From Cyanobium sp. E1_MAG_00006 (GTDB taxonomy: Bacteria > Cyanobacteriota > Cyanobacteriia > PCC-6307 > Cyanobiaceae), in the NCBI GenBank assembly GCA_027488975.1, contig JAIYAQ010000029.1, positions 1 to 64,000 on the forward strand: a stretch of 64,000 nt of DNA, given 5' to 3'. The notes beneath the pieces were generated by a model, which was given only the letters and a program-made list of their open reading frames with translations, was not told where the DNA came from and made no database searches. Of the stretch, positions 15,175 to 23,932 are shown piece by piece. The position numbers and the translations under genes are program-made. How positions within the stretch are numbered: the stretch's first letter is position 1; each line of letters begins with the position of its first letter.

Positions 15175-17196
15175 TCAGCCCGCCAGCGGCCGGGGAACTC
15201 CGAGCGGGATCTCGGCGACGCTGAAGTCGCGGTGCACGCTCACACTGTTGAGGTAGCCGATCGGATCGTTGCCATCGAAGGGATGGCCGTCGAACAGTTC
15301 GATGGCACTGCGCTGGTAGGTCACGTCCTCGAAGCCGAGCTCCCGTGCCGCCGTGCTGTACACGCTGACATTGCAGATGCGCTCGAGGATCTCCACGTAG
15401 TTGCGGGGGAAGGGAATCTCCGCCCAGCGGGCCAGCTGGGTGAGGATCCAGAGGTGCTCGCTGCGGCTGGGACGGTTGACGCCTGCACCGAAGAAGAGGT
15501 GATGGGGCTCTCCCTGTTCGCTGCTGGTTGTCGGCCCATGGGAGCCCTCGGCCACCTTCGAGCCGGTGCTGAAGTGGATCAGGTCCGGCTTGATGCCCAG
15601 ATAGCGCCGATCACTCAGAAGATCGGCCATCTCTGGCCAGTTGTTCGGATCCGAGCAGAACTGGCAGGCCTCCAGCAACGCCTTGGTCAGGGCGATGTGG
15701 GTGTTGGGGTAGGCCAGGGCCCAGTCTTCACGCACCCCGAGAACCTTGCCGGGGTGGCCGTTCCAGATCTCCAGGTCGCCCGCGATCGGCACGCCGTGCC
15801 GGTCGCGGGAGGCGCGCAGATTCCAGGGCTCCCCGCAGCAGAAGCCATCGATCGAGCCATCCTTGAGGTCGGCCAGCATCTGAGCTGGTGGCAGGGCCTG
15901 CAGATGCACGTCCTTGTCGGGATCGATGCCGCTGGCCGCCAGCCAGTAGCGCAGCAGCAGGTTGTGCATCGAGGCCGGATGCACGATCCCCAGCGTGTGC
16001 GGCTCGCGGTTGTGACTCTGCAGCCAGTTGCGGTAATCCTCAACGGAGTGGACGCCTGCATCGGAGAGGCGTTTGGCCAGGGTCACCTCGTTACCGTTGC
16101 GGCTGATGGTGAGGGCCGTCACGATCGGCAGGGGATCACCGCCATGGCCACCGGCGGCCATCCAGGTGGGCATGCCCGAGGGCATCAGGGCGGCGTCGAG
16201 GGTTTGATCCACAAAGCCATCGGTGACTCCGCGCCAGCTGGTCTCCCGCACCAGCTGCACCCCATCCAGACCGTGCTTGGCGAAGAAGCCTTTGGCTTCG
16301 GCGATCGCCAGCGGCGCGCACGCGGTCAGCGGGATGAACCCGAGGTCGAGGTTCACTTTCTCCAGGCCGTGGGCGGCCAGCACCTTGTGGGGCTTGGCCT
16401 GCCACTGCTTCACCCGCTTCTGGCGGTTCAGGAAGTAGATGATCTCCGAGCGCAGGCTGTAGTAGCTCGGGTGGTGCACCACCGTCATCCTCTGGCGTGG
16501 CCGCGGGATGTCCACCTCCAGGATGTTGCCGATCCTGGAGCCGGGGCCGTTGGTGAGGCAGATGATCCGATCCGAGAGCAGCACCGCCTCGTCGACGTCG
16601 TGCGTCACCATCACGGCGGTGAGCTGGTGTTCGTTGCAGATCTGCATCAGCTTCTCCTGCAGGTTGCCCCGCGAGAGAGCGTCCAGCGCTCCGAACGGTT
16701 CATCGAGCAGCAGTAGCTTCGGCTTGATCGCCAGGGCACGGGCGATCGCCACCCGCTGGCGCATGCCGCCTGACAGTTCATGGGGAAGCTTGTGGGCAGC
16801 GTGCCCAAGCCCCACCATCACGATGTGCTCCTGAATCAGCGTGTTGCGCTCATCGCTGGCGAGCCCGGGAAACACTTCATCGATGGCCAGGGCGATGTTC
16901 TGCTCGACGGTGAGCCAGGGCAGCAGCGAGTAGTTCTGGAACACCACCATCTTGTCGGGGCCAGGCCGCTTCACCGTTTCGCCGTCGACGAGGACGGTGC
17001 CGCCGGTGGGCAGATCGAGGCCGGCGATCATGTTGAGCAGGGTGCTCTTGCCGCAGCCGGAGTGGCCGATCAGGGAGATGAACTCGCCCCTGCGGATCTC
17101 GAGATCGATGCCCTTGAGGGCCAGGTAGTTGCCGCCGCCGCTGAGGGGAAAGTTCTTTTCCAGCTGCTGGACGTCGACGAGGGTTGTGGCTGTCAT
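15175..17196 (-). CDS. nrtC: Nitrate ABC transporter ATPase-sensor fusion NrtC
   Basis: 673-residue fusion specific to cyanobacterial nitrate importers: an ATPase domain (residues about 5-260, Walker A GHSGCGKSTLLN, signature ELSGGMRQRVAIA, Walker B LLLLDEPFGALD) joined to a NrtA-like substrate-binding domain (about 280-670; NLDLGFIPLTACAPLAIAEA, FFAKHGLDGVQLV, DGFCCGEPWNLRA). In Synechococcus elongatus the C-terminal domain mediates ammonium-promoted inhibition of nitrate uptake. ATG 17196 is chosen because the longer frame to 17241 adds an unrelated leader. Confidence 0.96.
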   Translation of the reverse strand: MTATTLVDVQQLEKNFPLSGGGNYLALKGIDLEIRRGEFISLIGHSGCGKSTLLNMIAGLDLPTGGTVLVDGETVKRPGPDKMVVFQNYSLLPWLTVEQNIALAIDEVFPGLASDERNTLIQEHIVMVGLGHAAHKLPHELSGGMRQRVAIARALAIKPKLLLLDEPFGALDALSRGNLQEKLMQICNEHQLTAVMVTHDVDEAVLLSDRIICLTNGPGSRIGNILEVDIPRPRQRMTVVHHPSYYSLRSEIIYFLNRQKRVKQWQAKPHKVLAAHGLEKVNLDLGFIPLTACAPLAIAEAKGFFAKHGLDGVQLVRETSWRGVTDGFVDQTLDAALMPSGMPTWMAAGGHGGDPLPIVTALTISRNGNEVTLAKRLSDAGVHSVEDYRNWLQSHNREPHTLGIVHPASMHNLLLRYWLAASGIDPDKDVHLQALPPAQMLADLKDGSIDGFCCGEPWNLRASRDRHGVPIAGDLEIWNGHPGKVLGVREDWALAYPNTHIALTKALLEACQFCSDPNNWPEMADLLSDRRYLGIKPDLIHFSTGSKVAEGSHGPTTSSEQGEPHHLFFGAGVNRPSRSEHLWILTQLARWAEIPFPRNYVEILERICNVSVYSTAARELGFEDVTYQRSAIELFDGHPFDGNDPIGYLNSVSVHRDFSVAEIPLGVPRPLAG

Positions 17197-17355
17197 GGTT
17201 GCGTTGGCAGTGGGGTTCAGCGAGTCAGATGCAGGGCCCACGAGCTGAAGCGGATCACCATGCCGCGCTTGAAGGCGGCCAGGCGGGCGTTGCGGACGAC
17301 CTGAATTCAGGGGCCTGGATGGTTGTGCCAGCAGGGTGGGATTGGCCGATGTGGC

Positions 17356-18177
17356 TCACTGACCCGGGGAGATGCGCTTCTGCAGCCAGGCCATGAAGCG
17401 GTCGAGGATCAGGCCGATGGCACCGATCCAGATGACGCCCAGCACAATTTCAGAGACGTAGCCGTTCTGGTTGGCATCCCAGATAAAGAAGCCGATTCCG
17501 GGGGTGCCGGGCATCACGATCTCAGCGGCGATGATCGCCAGCCAGGCCAGACCGATGGAGATGCGCAGGCCGGTGAAGATGTAGGGAAGAGCGGAAGGGA
17601 TCAGCACTTTGCTGAAGAAGCGGCCGCTGGACATCTGCAGAACCAGAGCCACATTGCGGTAATCCTGGGGAATCTGGCGGACACCCTCGGCCGTGTTGAT
17701 CAGGATCGGCCAGATCGACGTGATGAAGATCACGAAGATCGCCGCTGGCTGGTTCCGCTGAAACAGCACCAGGGCGATCGGCACCCAGGCCAGCGGCGCC
17801 ACCATGCGCAGGAACTGGAACAGGGGGTCGAAGGCCCGATCCAGCGATTTGTTCAGGCCCACGGCGATGCCGACTCCGATGCCGACGATCGCCGCCAGGG
17901 TGTAGCCGATGGCCACACGACCCAGGCTGCTCATGCTGTGATGAAACAGTCCTTTGTCCAGGCCGCCACGGTCGTAAAAGGGATAGAGGAGCAGCTCACG
18001 GGTCCGCTCATCGGTCCACAGACTGAGTGGGCCGGTCAGCTTGGTGAGCCCCAGGCTGGAGCTGAGCTGCCAGAACAGCAGAAAGCCCAGCGTGCCAAGC
18101 AGTGGTGGCAGGATCGATTGACGATTGCGCTTCCACCACAGACTGAGGGTGGAGCTGGAGTTGGGTGTTGTGGCCAT
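17356..18177 (-). CDS. nrtB: Nitrate ABC transporter permease NrtB
   Basis: 273-residue inner-membrane permease with about six helices. Seen: ILPPLLGTLGFLLFWQLSSS near the N-terminus, HHSMSSLGRVAIGYTLAAIV, LRMVAPLAWVPIALVLFQ and the EAA-like coupling loop SALPYIFTGLRISIGLAWLA. It receives nitrate from NrtA and couples to NrtC/NrtD. Lies 82 nt after nrtA; the 159-nt gap before nrtC is long for the operon but shows no gene. Confidence 0.95.
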   Translation of the reverse strand: MATTPNSSSTLSLWWKRNRQSILPPLLGTLGFLLFWQLSSSLGLTKLTGPLSLWTDERTRELLLYPFYDRGGLDKGLFHHSMSSLGRVAIGYTLAAIVGIGVGIAVGLNKSLDRAFDPLFQFLRMVAPLAWVPIALVLFQRNQPAAIFVIFITSIWPILINTAEGVRQIPQDYRNVALVLQMSSGRFFSKVLIPSALPYIFTGLRISIGLAWLAIIAAEIVMPGTPGIGFFIWDANQNGYVSEIVLGVIWIGAIGLILDRFMAWLQKRISPGQ

Positions 18178-18259
18178 GGTGATGCTGCTCTGAAGTGATG
18201 AGTTGTGGTGGAAATGGAATCTGAAGCTCTAGCCTGTCTGCGGAGTGTTCAGGGGTGGC

Positions 18260-19600
18260 TCATTTCTTGATCTTCAGGCTATTGAGATAAGCTTGAGGGT
18301 TTTCTGGGTCATAGATCGTTCCATCGAAGAAGATCTCCTTGCCGCGGCTGGAGGTTGTGGGAATGTCTTTGGAGGGAACTCCAACTTCTTTCGCCGCCTG
18401 TCTCCAGAGGTCTTCGCGGGTGACGCGATCGTTGAGTGCCTTGGCTTCGGCAATCGTGTCGATCGTTCCTGGATAGAATTTCCAGCGCAGTGATTCGATC
18501 AGGAACCACAGCGTCAGGCTTTTGTAGGGATAGGAGATCACGCCACGTTCGCTGTTCCAGTACAGCGGGCCCATGCTTGAATCGGTTTGGGTTGTCCCCT
18601 TGGCGCCCAGCTTGTATTGCCCTTTCAATGTCTGCTCAAGCAGCTCCCTGGGTACGTTGTACCACTTGCGCGAGGACAGAATCTCAGCGGCTTCTGCCTT
18701 GTTTTCGGGCTTGTCAAGCCACATCTGTGACTCGATTAGTCCCTTCAACAATGCCACTGTGGCTTTCGGGTGTTTGTCAACCCAGTCGCTGCGGATGGCC
18801 AGATACTCTTCTGGGTGAGCTTTCCAGATCTGGGCTGTGAGTGCTGCCAGATAGCCGATGTCCTGCTTGGCAATCCGGGATGGCCAGGGGTCGCCGGTTG
18901 AGAAGGCTTCCATCGTCCCGTTGCGCATCCCCTGCAGGGTCTCTGGCGCCGGCACGGTGAGCAGTTCCACATCCTTGTCCGGGTTCACCCCATTGGCTGC
19001 CAGCCAATAGCGGATCCACATGTCCTGATTGGCCTTGGGGAAGCTGTAGGCCGCTCTGAACTTGCGACCCTCCCGATCTTCAAACTTGGCAAAGAAGCCT
19101 GGGGAAGAGCTTCTCAGGTCGGCGCTCAGATTGGCATCCTTCACGCTGTTGGCTGCAGCGATGCCATTCCCCTGGCTCATCAGCATGGCAAGGATGACCA
19201 TCGGCACCTTCTTGCCGTTGGTGAGGGTCCCTTCGCTGATCATCTGGGGCATCGGCAGTTGCCACTGGCCGCCATCGATGCCGCCACCCTCCGAGCCGAG
19301 CACCACGTTGTCGCGCGCCGTCGACCAACTTGCCTGCTTGCTCGCCGTCACCTGAAGGCCATGCTTGGCGAAGAAGCCCTTCTCAACGCCGATCACCAGT
19401 GGAGCTGATTCCAGAATCGGGACAAAGCCCAGGCTGATTGTTTTGGTTTCAAGTTTGCTGGCAGCCTGCGCGTTGATTGGCGTGGAGGTTGCAGCGTATC
19501 TGGATGTTCGGCTCGGTGGATTGCCGAGACAACCTGCCAAGAGGAATGACGTGGATAGGGCTCCTGCAAGCAGGGCGAGGAAGGGGCGGCGCTTGGGCAT
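18260..19600 (-). CDS. nrtA: Nitrate-binding lipoprotein NrtA
   Basis: 446-residue periplasmic nitrate/nitrite-binding protein anchored by lipid. Signal peptide with lipobox LLAGC around residue 23, then the CmpA/NrtA fold: ISLGFVPILESAPLVIGVEK, FFAKHGLQVTASKQASW, VLGSEGGGIDGGQWQLPMPQ, AYSFPKANQDMWIRYWLAAN, GTMEAFSTGDPWPSRIAK. The LPMPQMIS segment and ligand-loop tryptophans favour NrtA over the bicarbonate protein CmpA, as does linkage to nrtBCD. First gene of the operon. A perfect NtcA consensus box is not visible upstream. Confidence 0.94.
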   Translation of the reverse strand: MPKRRPFLALLAGALSTSFLLAGCLGNPPSRTSRYAATSTPINAQAASKLETKTISLGFVPILESAPLVIGVEKGFFAKHGLQVTASKQASWSTARDNVVLGSEGGGIDGGQWQLPMPQMISEGTLTNGKKVPMVILAMLMSQGNGIAAANSVKDANLSADLRSSSPGFFAKFEDREGRKFRAAYSFPKANQDMWIRYWLAANGVNPDKDVELLTVPAPETLQGMRNGTMEAFSTGDPWPSRIAKQDIGYLAALTAQIWKAHPEEYLAIRSDWVDKHPKATVALLKGLIESQMWLDKPENKAEAAEILSSRKWYNVPRELLEQTLKGQYKLGAKGTTQTDSSMGPLYWNSERGVISYPYKSLTLWFLIESLRWKFYPGTIDTIAEAKALNDRVTREDLWRQAAKEVGVPSKDIPTTSSRGKEIFFDGTIYDPENPQAYLNSLKIKK

Positions 19601-19885
19601 GGAGATTCAGAGACAGGAGAACGATTGCTGGACGCATTGCGAGGGGCGGAACTTGCTGCCTTGGGGACTCAGATTGCCGTCCCCTCTGGCTGCTGCGAAT
19701 CGGTTGTTCGGCACAAGTTCAGATAGGGCTGTCTCAGCAGTTTGTGAGAGGGTTTTGAGGCAGCACGGTCTCCGTTATTTGTCGTCGGGGAACGTTAGAG
19801 GTGTGGTTCCGGCGGCTGGGGAGGGTATTGCTAAGCAATGGCGACAGTGGTCATAAGATCTGGTTATGCAGCCGCTGTCTCTCAT
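19601..19885. other. Upstream region of nrtA with two short palindromes
   Basis: 285 nt between nrtA and the small membrane-protein gene. ATTGCT-A-AGCAAT (19827-19839) and CATAA-N7-TTATG (19852-19868) are perfect inverted repeats. I searched by eye for GTA-N8-TAC on this stretch and did not find it. The nitrate operon promoter must lie here. Confidence 0.45.
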
Positions 19886-20044
19886 TCAGGCGATCTGGCG
19901 CATGGCGGCCCAGAAGCCAACCACCATCGCCAGCATCAGCAGCAGACGCACCACCAGGAAACGGATCACGTTCTCGCGCTTCATCAGCGTCGTTTCCACG
20001 GCGGTGATGCAAGCTTGAAGCTGTTGCAGGGGCGCCAATGTCAT
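19886..20044 (-). CDS. Small membrane protein (52 aa)
   Basis: ATG 20044 with GGAGA at 20051-20055, 6 nt upstream, a strong ribosome binding site. The peptide starts MTLAPLQQLQACITAVETTL with a short amphipathic helix, then a basic stop (MKRENVIR) and one transmembrane helix FLVVRLLLMLAMVVGFWAAM ending RQIA. Function unknown. It precedes nrtA on the same strand with a 285-nt gap, so it probably has its own transcript. An upstream in-frame start at 20119 is less likely. Confidence 0.6.
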   Translation of the reverse strand: MTLAPLQQLQACITAVETTLMKRENVIRFLVVRLLLMLAMVVGFWAAMRQIA

Positions 20045-20235
20045 GCCGGCTCTCCGTACGCCTATGGAACAGGGCGCTGAAGAATAGGGATGCAGGCTTT
20101 CGTTTTGGGGCGGTTGCATCTGCAGCCACCCTCAACCCTCCCATCGGCACGGGTGGATCGTGATTACGCGCCCCATTTGTGCACCGGATGCGCTGAACTG
20201 CTTGGCATCCGAGCCACTCCCATCACGCCGTTGTT

Positions 20236-21108
20236 GTGATCGTCGTCGCTTCACATCGTTATGCCGGCCGCCAGATCGCTCTGCCGACGCGCCACGGCAA
20301 ACAGCGCGTTCTGGCCAGGCCCCTCTGGCATGGGCTAGGCCTGGAGCTGCGCCATGCCGCCACGGTCGACACCGATACCTTCGGCAGTTTTTCCGGGGAG
20401 ATCTCCAGGCCTGCCGATGCCCTCAACACCTGCCGACTGAAGGCGGAAGCCGGCATGCGTGCCCTGGCTCTGGATCTCGGCATTGCCAGCGAGGGGGCCT
20501 TCGGTCCGCATCCCGCCGTGCCGTTGCTGCCTGTAGGCCGGGAGTGGATGGTGTTCGTGGATCAGCGCGACCACCTGGTGATCAGCGAGCAGCTGCTCTG
20601 TCGCACCACGAATTTCAGCTCCTGCCGCGCCAGCGATCCAGCCGCGATCACCGGCTGGCTGAAGCAGGTGGGCTTTCCCTCCCACGCCCTGATGGTGCGT
20701 GCCCACGAACCCTCAGCGCCGACGGCGCCCTGGCTGGCCAAGGGGGTGCAGGACCTAATCGAGCTGGCGGATCTGATGGCTGCCGCTGCACATCGCTCCC
20801 CCCTGGGCCAGGCCTGGCTGGAAACCGATATGCGTGCCCACTGCAATCCAACCCGGAGGGCTTCGATTCGCCAGCTGGCCTTTCAGCTGGTGCGCCGAGT
20901 GGCGAGTGCCTGCCCCGCCTGCGGCGCACCGGGTTGGGGGGTGGTGAGCCGTGTGCCTGGGCTGCCCTGCAGCAGCTGTGGTCTGGGCACCGAGCTGATC
21001 CGTTTTGAGCAGCTGGGCTGCGTGGCATGCGACCACACCCAGCTGCGTCCACGCCGGGACGGCCTGATCAGCGCCGATCCCAGTCAGTGCCCGTATTGCA
21101 ACCCGTGA
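20236..21108 (+). CDS. DUF6671 family protein
   Basis: 290 residues from GTG 20236. The N-terminal domain begins MIVVASHRYAGRQIALPTRH and contains VDTDTFGSFSGEISRPADAL, ASEGAFGPHPAVPLLPVG and ISEQLLCRTTNFSS, the conserved DUF6671 blocks. The C-terminus carries four CxxC pairs (CPAC, CSSC, CVAC, CPYC), which look like two zinc ribbons. Biochemical role not known to me. It converges with the sigma factor gene, 5 nt apart. Confidence 0.8.
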   Translation: MIVVASHRYAGRQIALPTRHGKQRVLARPLWHGLGLELRHAATVDTDTFGSFSGEISRPADALNTCRLKAEAGMRALALDLGIASEGAFGPHPAVPLLPVGREWMVFVDQRDHLVISEQLLCRTTNFSSCRASDPAAITGWLKQVGFPSHALMVRAHEPSAPTAPWLAKGVQDLIELADLMAAAAHRSPLGQAWLETDMRAHCNPTRRASIRQLAFQLVRRVASACPACGAPGWGVVSRVPGLPCSSCGLGTELIRFEQLGCVACDHTQLRPRRDGLISADPSQCPYCNP

Positions 21109-21113
21109 AACGC

Positions 21114-22085
21114 TCAGGCTTCCAGGTAGTCGACCACCTTGAAGGAGCGCTCACGCACCGCTGCCACGGCCCGGCGTTCGATGCCCCTGGCGGTGTCGCG
21201 GGTCACCCCCATGCTGCGGGCTGTCGCACTCAGGGTCATCGGAGACTGCTGGTCGATGCCGTAGCGGAGCCGCAGCAGCTCGGCCTCCTGGCTGGGCAGA
21301 TCCTGAAGCACCTGCTCCAGATCATGGCCGAGCAGGTGCTGGGTGAGCCGCTCGTCGGGAGCCGTGGTGGCGCAGCGAACGCGGTCCAGCAGGCTGCCGT
21401 CGCCCTCCTCGCTGAGGCTGGAATCGAGGCTCACCGGCTGCTGGGCACGGAAGAGAGTTTCCTGGATGTCGAGCGGTTTCAGCCCGGATTCCTCTGCCAG
21501 CTCCTCGATGCTGGGCGTGCGGCCGAGACGCTGCCAAAGGCTTTGCTGAGCCCGCCGCAGGCGGCTGAGGCTTTCGCCCACATGCACCGGCAGGCGGATC
21601 GTGCGGCTCTTGTCGGCAATGGCACGGCTGATGCCCTCGCGGATCCACCAATAGGCGTATGTAGAGAATTTGTAACCCCGGCTGGGATCGAAGCGCTCCA
21701 CCGCCTTGATCAGGCCCAGGTTGCCCTCCTGAATCATGTCCTCCAGCTCCAGCTGTCGGCTGGAGTATTTGCGCGCGATGCTCACCACGAGGCGAAGGTT
21801 GGCGGCCACCATGCGCTCACGCGCCCGTTGGCCCTGGCGCTGTTGCCGGCGCAGCTGCTGCGGGCTCAGACCCGCTGCAGCAGCCCAGGCCTCAGGAGTC
21901 GGAGCCTGGCCTCCAGAGCGGATGAGCAGCTCCTCGGCCACCTCCTCCAGTTGGCGCAGGCTTTGAACCCTGCGCGCCAGGGTGATTTCCTCATCGTGGC
22001 TGAGCAGCGGAACGCGACCGATGTTGCGCAGGTGCTGGCTGAGAGCGTCGCAGGTGCTGCGTGAGAGCGTCTGTGGCGCGGGCAT
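21114..22085 (-). CDS. RNA polymerase sigma factor, group 2 (RpoD-like)
   Basis: 323-residue sigma-70 factor of the non-essential group 2 type. Region 1.2/2.1: LSQHLRNIGRVPLLSHDEEI; region 2.2-2.4: RLVVSIARKYSSRQLELEDM, QEGNLGLIKAVERFDPSRGY and KFSTYAYWWIREGISRAIAD; region 3: RLPVHVGESLSRLRRAQ; region 4: LRLRYGIDQQSPMTLSATAR followed by a helix-turn-helix ending VRERSFKVVDYLEA. It lacks the long acidic region 1.1 of the principal factor. Which Sig letter applies cannot be decided from sequence alone. Confidence 0.93.
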   Translation of the reverse strand: MPAPQTLSRSTCDALSQHLRNIGRVPLLSHDEEITLARRVQSLRQLEEVAEELLIRSGGQAPTPEAWAAAAGLSPQQLRRQQRQGQRARERMVAANLRLVVSIARKYSSRQLELEDMIQEGNLGLIKAVERFDPSRGYKFSTYAYWWIREGISRAIADKSRTIRLPVHVGESLSRLRRAQQSLWQRLGRTPSIEELAEESGLKPLDIQETLFRAQQPVSLDSSLSEEGDGSLLDRVRCATTAPDERLTQHLLGHDLEQVLQDLPSQEAELLRLRYGIDQQSPMTLSATARSMGVTRDTARGIERRAVAAVRERSFKVVDYLEA

Positions 22086-22120
22086 GGGGTGGGGGTGTCC
22101 CGATTTTGGTTCGGGGGACC

Positions 22121-22363
22121 CTAATGACTGCTTTTGGCGATTGGGCCTGACTGGGCTGCACCGAGGCGCTGCTGATTAGGGCGATTGGTTGTTCTGATCA
22201 ATGCTCCAGTCCTGCTCCACATCTTGTAGGGCTCTGGCTGGAATCCTCGGCAAATCCAGTTGCCACCTGTATTCATGGCGTGATGCCTGCCGGGGCAGAA
22301 GTCTGGGGTCTTGGCATCGGGAATCTGGCCGGTAGCGCAATGGCCCTGCGGCTTGGGGCGCAT
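22121..22363 (-). CDS. Orphan ORF, doubtful (80 aa)
   Basis: ATG 22363 frame starting MRPKPQGHCATGQIPDAKTP, with three cysteines, FCPGRHHAMNTGGNWICRGF, and a basic tail. No signal, membrane helix or family is recognised and there is no clear ribosome binding site. Its amino-acid use is not the Ala/Arg/Gly/Pro-heavy pattern of antisense shadows here, which is the only reason to list it. Confidence 0.2.
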   Translation of the reverse strand: MRPKPQGHCATGQIPDAKTPDFCPGRHHAMNTGGNWICRGFQPEPYKMWSRTGALIRTTNRPNQQRLGAAQSGPIAKSSH

Positions 22364-22461
22364 TGAAGCAAAGCTGCTGACCGATCCGATTAACAACGCT
22401 GATGCAATCCCGGCGGGCTCCTCTGCCCCAGTGCTGGTGCTCGCAATCCGCAGCCGCGCCC

Positions 22462-22699
22462 GAGCCCCATGGCCATCAGCATCACAGCCATTCCGTCGGG
22501 CCGGCCGGTGCTCCCTACGACCTGCGCTGGCTCGATGCGACGCAGCAGCACCACACCGGTGCCCTGCGGATGATCGCGCGTGTGTTCAACGGTGCCAGCC
22601 CCGGCGTGGGGGCCCTGGCTCGAACTGCGGGGCATGCTTCACCACTTCGGGCTCAACAAGCCCGAATACCACCGCTTCGATTCCCTGTTCCGGTTCTGA
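22462..22699 (+). pseudogene. DUF305-like gene remnant with frame break
   Basis: From 22462 one frame reads EPHGHQHHSHSVGPAGAPYD LRWLDATQQHHTGALRM then VFNGASPGVGALA, which matches the central block of DUF305 four-helix proteins (usually DLxWLDxMxxHHxGALxM). Similarity then stops, and from 22613 a different frame gives WLELRGMLHHFGLNKPEYHR FDSLFRF and a stop at 22699. No start codon with a ribosome binding site precedes it and the normal helical C-terminus is missing. I read it as a truncated or recombined relic; the second fragment's origin is unknown. Confidence 0.5.
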
Positions 22700-22775
22700 A
22701 GCCTCGCCCGGACTGGTCTGACCCAGGCCCAGTTAAGCCCTTCAGTCAGCAGAATCAGCCGACTTACTGCCGCGA

Positions 22776-23867
22776 ATGAACTACACCCTGAGTTTTCTGG
22801 AGATCGTGGTGGGGATCCTGCTGCTGTTCGGCGGCGGTGAGCTGTTCGTGGCCGGCTCGGTGGCCCTTTCGCTGCTGCTGGGTATTCCCCAGATCGTGAT
22901 CGGTCTCACGGTGGTGTCGATGGGCACCAGCGCCCCGGAGCTGTTCGTGAGCCTGCTCTCCACCATCAAGGGAGGCGCCGCTGGCGATGCCATCGCCGTG
23001 AGCAACGTGGTGGGCTCCAACATCTTCAACGTGCTCGTTGTTCTTGGTGCCAGTGCGGTGGTGATGCCCCTGCGCGTGAAGAGTCGGCTGGTGCGCCGTG
23101 ATGTGCCGCTGTTGCTGGCCGTGTCGATGGCCACCTGGGGCATGGCCTCCGGGGGGCGCCTCACCTGGATCGCAGGGCTGGCGCTGCTCACCGGCACCGT
23201 GATCAACATTCTCTGGGAGATCCGCTCGGCGAAGGAGGAGCCGGCCGAGGCGGCCGAGGCGCTCGAGGCCGAAGGTGCTTCGCCGGCACCGCAGGCGGCG
23301 ATCAAGCTGGTGGCTGGCCTCGGCCTGTTGGTGTGGGGCTCGCAGCTCCTGGTCAAAGGCGCGATCGCCGCCGCCCAGGGCCTGGGCGTGAGTGAAACGG
23401 TCATCGGTCTGACCATCGTTTCCGCCGGCACCTCAATGCCGGAGCTGGTGACCTCTCTGGTGGCGGCTTACCGCGGCAAGGCCGATCTGGCCATCGGCAA
23501 TGTGGTGGGCAGCAACCTGCTGAATCAGTTTGTGATTCTTGGCCTCTGCGGCGTGGTGTCCGGCGGACGGGGGCTCGGCGTCGATCCCGTGATGGTGGTG
23601 CGCGACTTCCCGATCATGGTGGCCACCACCCTGGCCTGTCTGCCCATTTTCTGGACCGGCGGCGTGATCACCCGCCTGGAAGGCTGGATTCTGATGGCCC
23701 TCTATGGCCTGTATGTGGTGGAGCAGCTCCTCTCCAACTCCGCCTCCAGCGCCACCGATGAATTCCGGTTGCTGGTGCTGGTGGGCGTTCTTCCCTTGCT
23801 GCTGGTGTTCTTCACCTGGGGATCGCTGCGGTGGCTGCGGCTGCGTCAGCAGCAGCCCGCTGGGTGA
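22776..23867 (+). CDS. Calcium/sodium antiporter (CaCA family, YrbG-like)
   Basis: 363-residue inner-membrane exchanger with two inverted halves of five helices. Each half has the alpha-repeat: IGLTVVSMGTSAPELFVSL with AVSNVVGSNIFNVL, and IGLTIVSAGTSMPELVTSL with AIGNVVGSNLLNQF; the paired Glu are the Ca2+ ligands. An acidic Glu/Ala loop (KEEPAEAAEALEAEG) joins the halves. Probably exports Ca2+ using Na+ or H+. The ATG at 22776 overlaps the end of a non-coding frame only. Confidence 0.93.
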   Translation: MNYTLSFLEIVVGILLLFGGGELFVAGSVALSLLLGIPQIVIGLTVVSMGTSAPELFVSLLSTIKGGAAGDAIAVSNVVGSNIFNVLVVLGASAVVMPLRVKSRLVRRDVPLLLAVSMATWGMASGGRLTWIAGLALLTGTVINILWEIRSAKEEPAEAAEALEAEGASPAPQAAIKLVAGLGLLVWGSQLLVKGAIAAAQGLGVSETVIGLTIVSAGTSMPELVTSLVAAYRGKADLAIGNVVGSNLLNQFVILGLCGVVSGGRGLGVDPVMVVRDFPIMVATTLACLPIFWTGGVITRLEGWILMALYGLYVVEQLLSNSASSATDEFRLLVLVGVLPLLLVFFTWGSLRWLRLRQQQPAG

Positions 23868-23932
23868 TGATCAAGGCCTGACACCGAAGGCCCGTCCCCT
23901 TGCTGCCACCTCAGGCCCTCGATCGCAGTGCC

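Larger units (their letters stand above)
22086..22775. other. Decayed intergenic region
   Basis: 690 nt without an intact recognised gene, between the sigma factor start and the Ca2+/Na+ antiporter. It contains a DUF305-like remnant (22462-22620), a further coding-like fragment in another frame (22613-22699) and a cysteine-containing minus-strand frame (22121-22363). Composition is less uniform than in flanking genes. Confidence 0.6.

Noticed and set aside
15232-16716. 494-codon plus-strand frame opposite nrtC
   Set aside because: No family signature; NrtC on the other strand has both expected domains.
19601-19885. NtcA box for nrtABCD
   Set aside because: No GTA-N8-TAC in this stretch by eye; the nearest sequence (TTG-N8-TAC) departs too far to list as a site.
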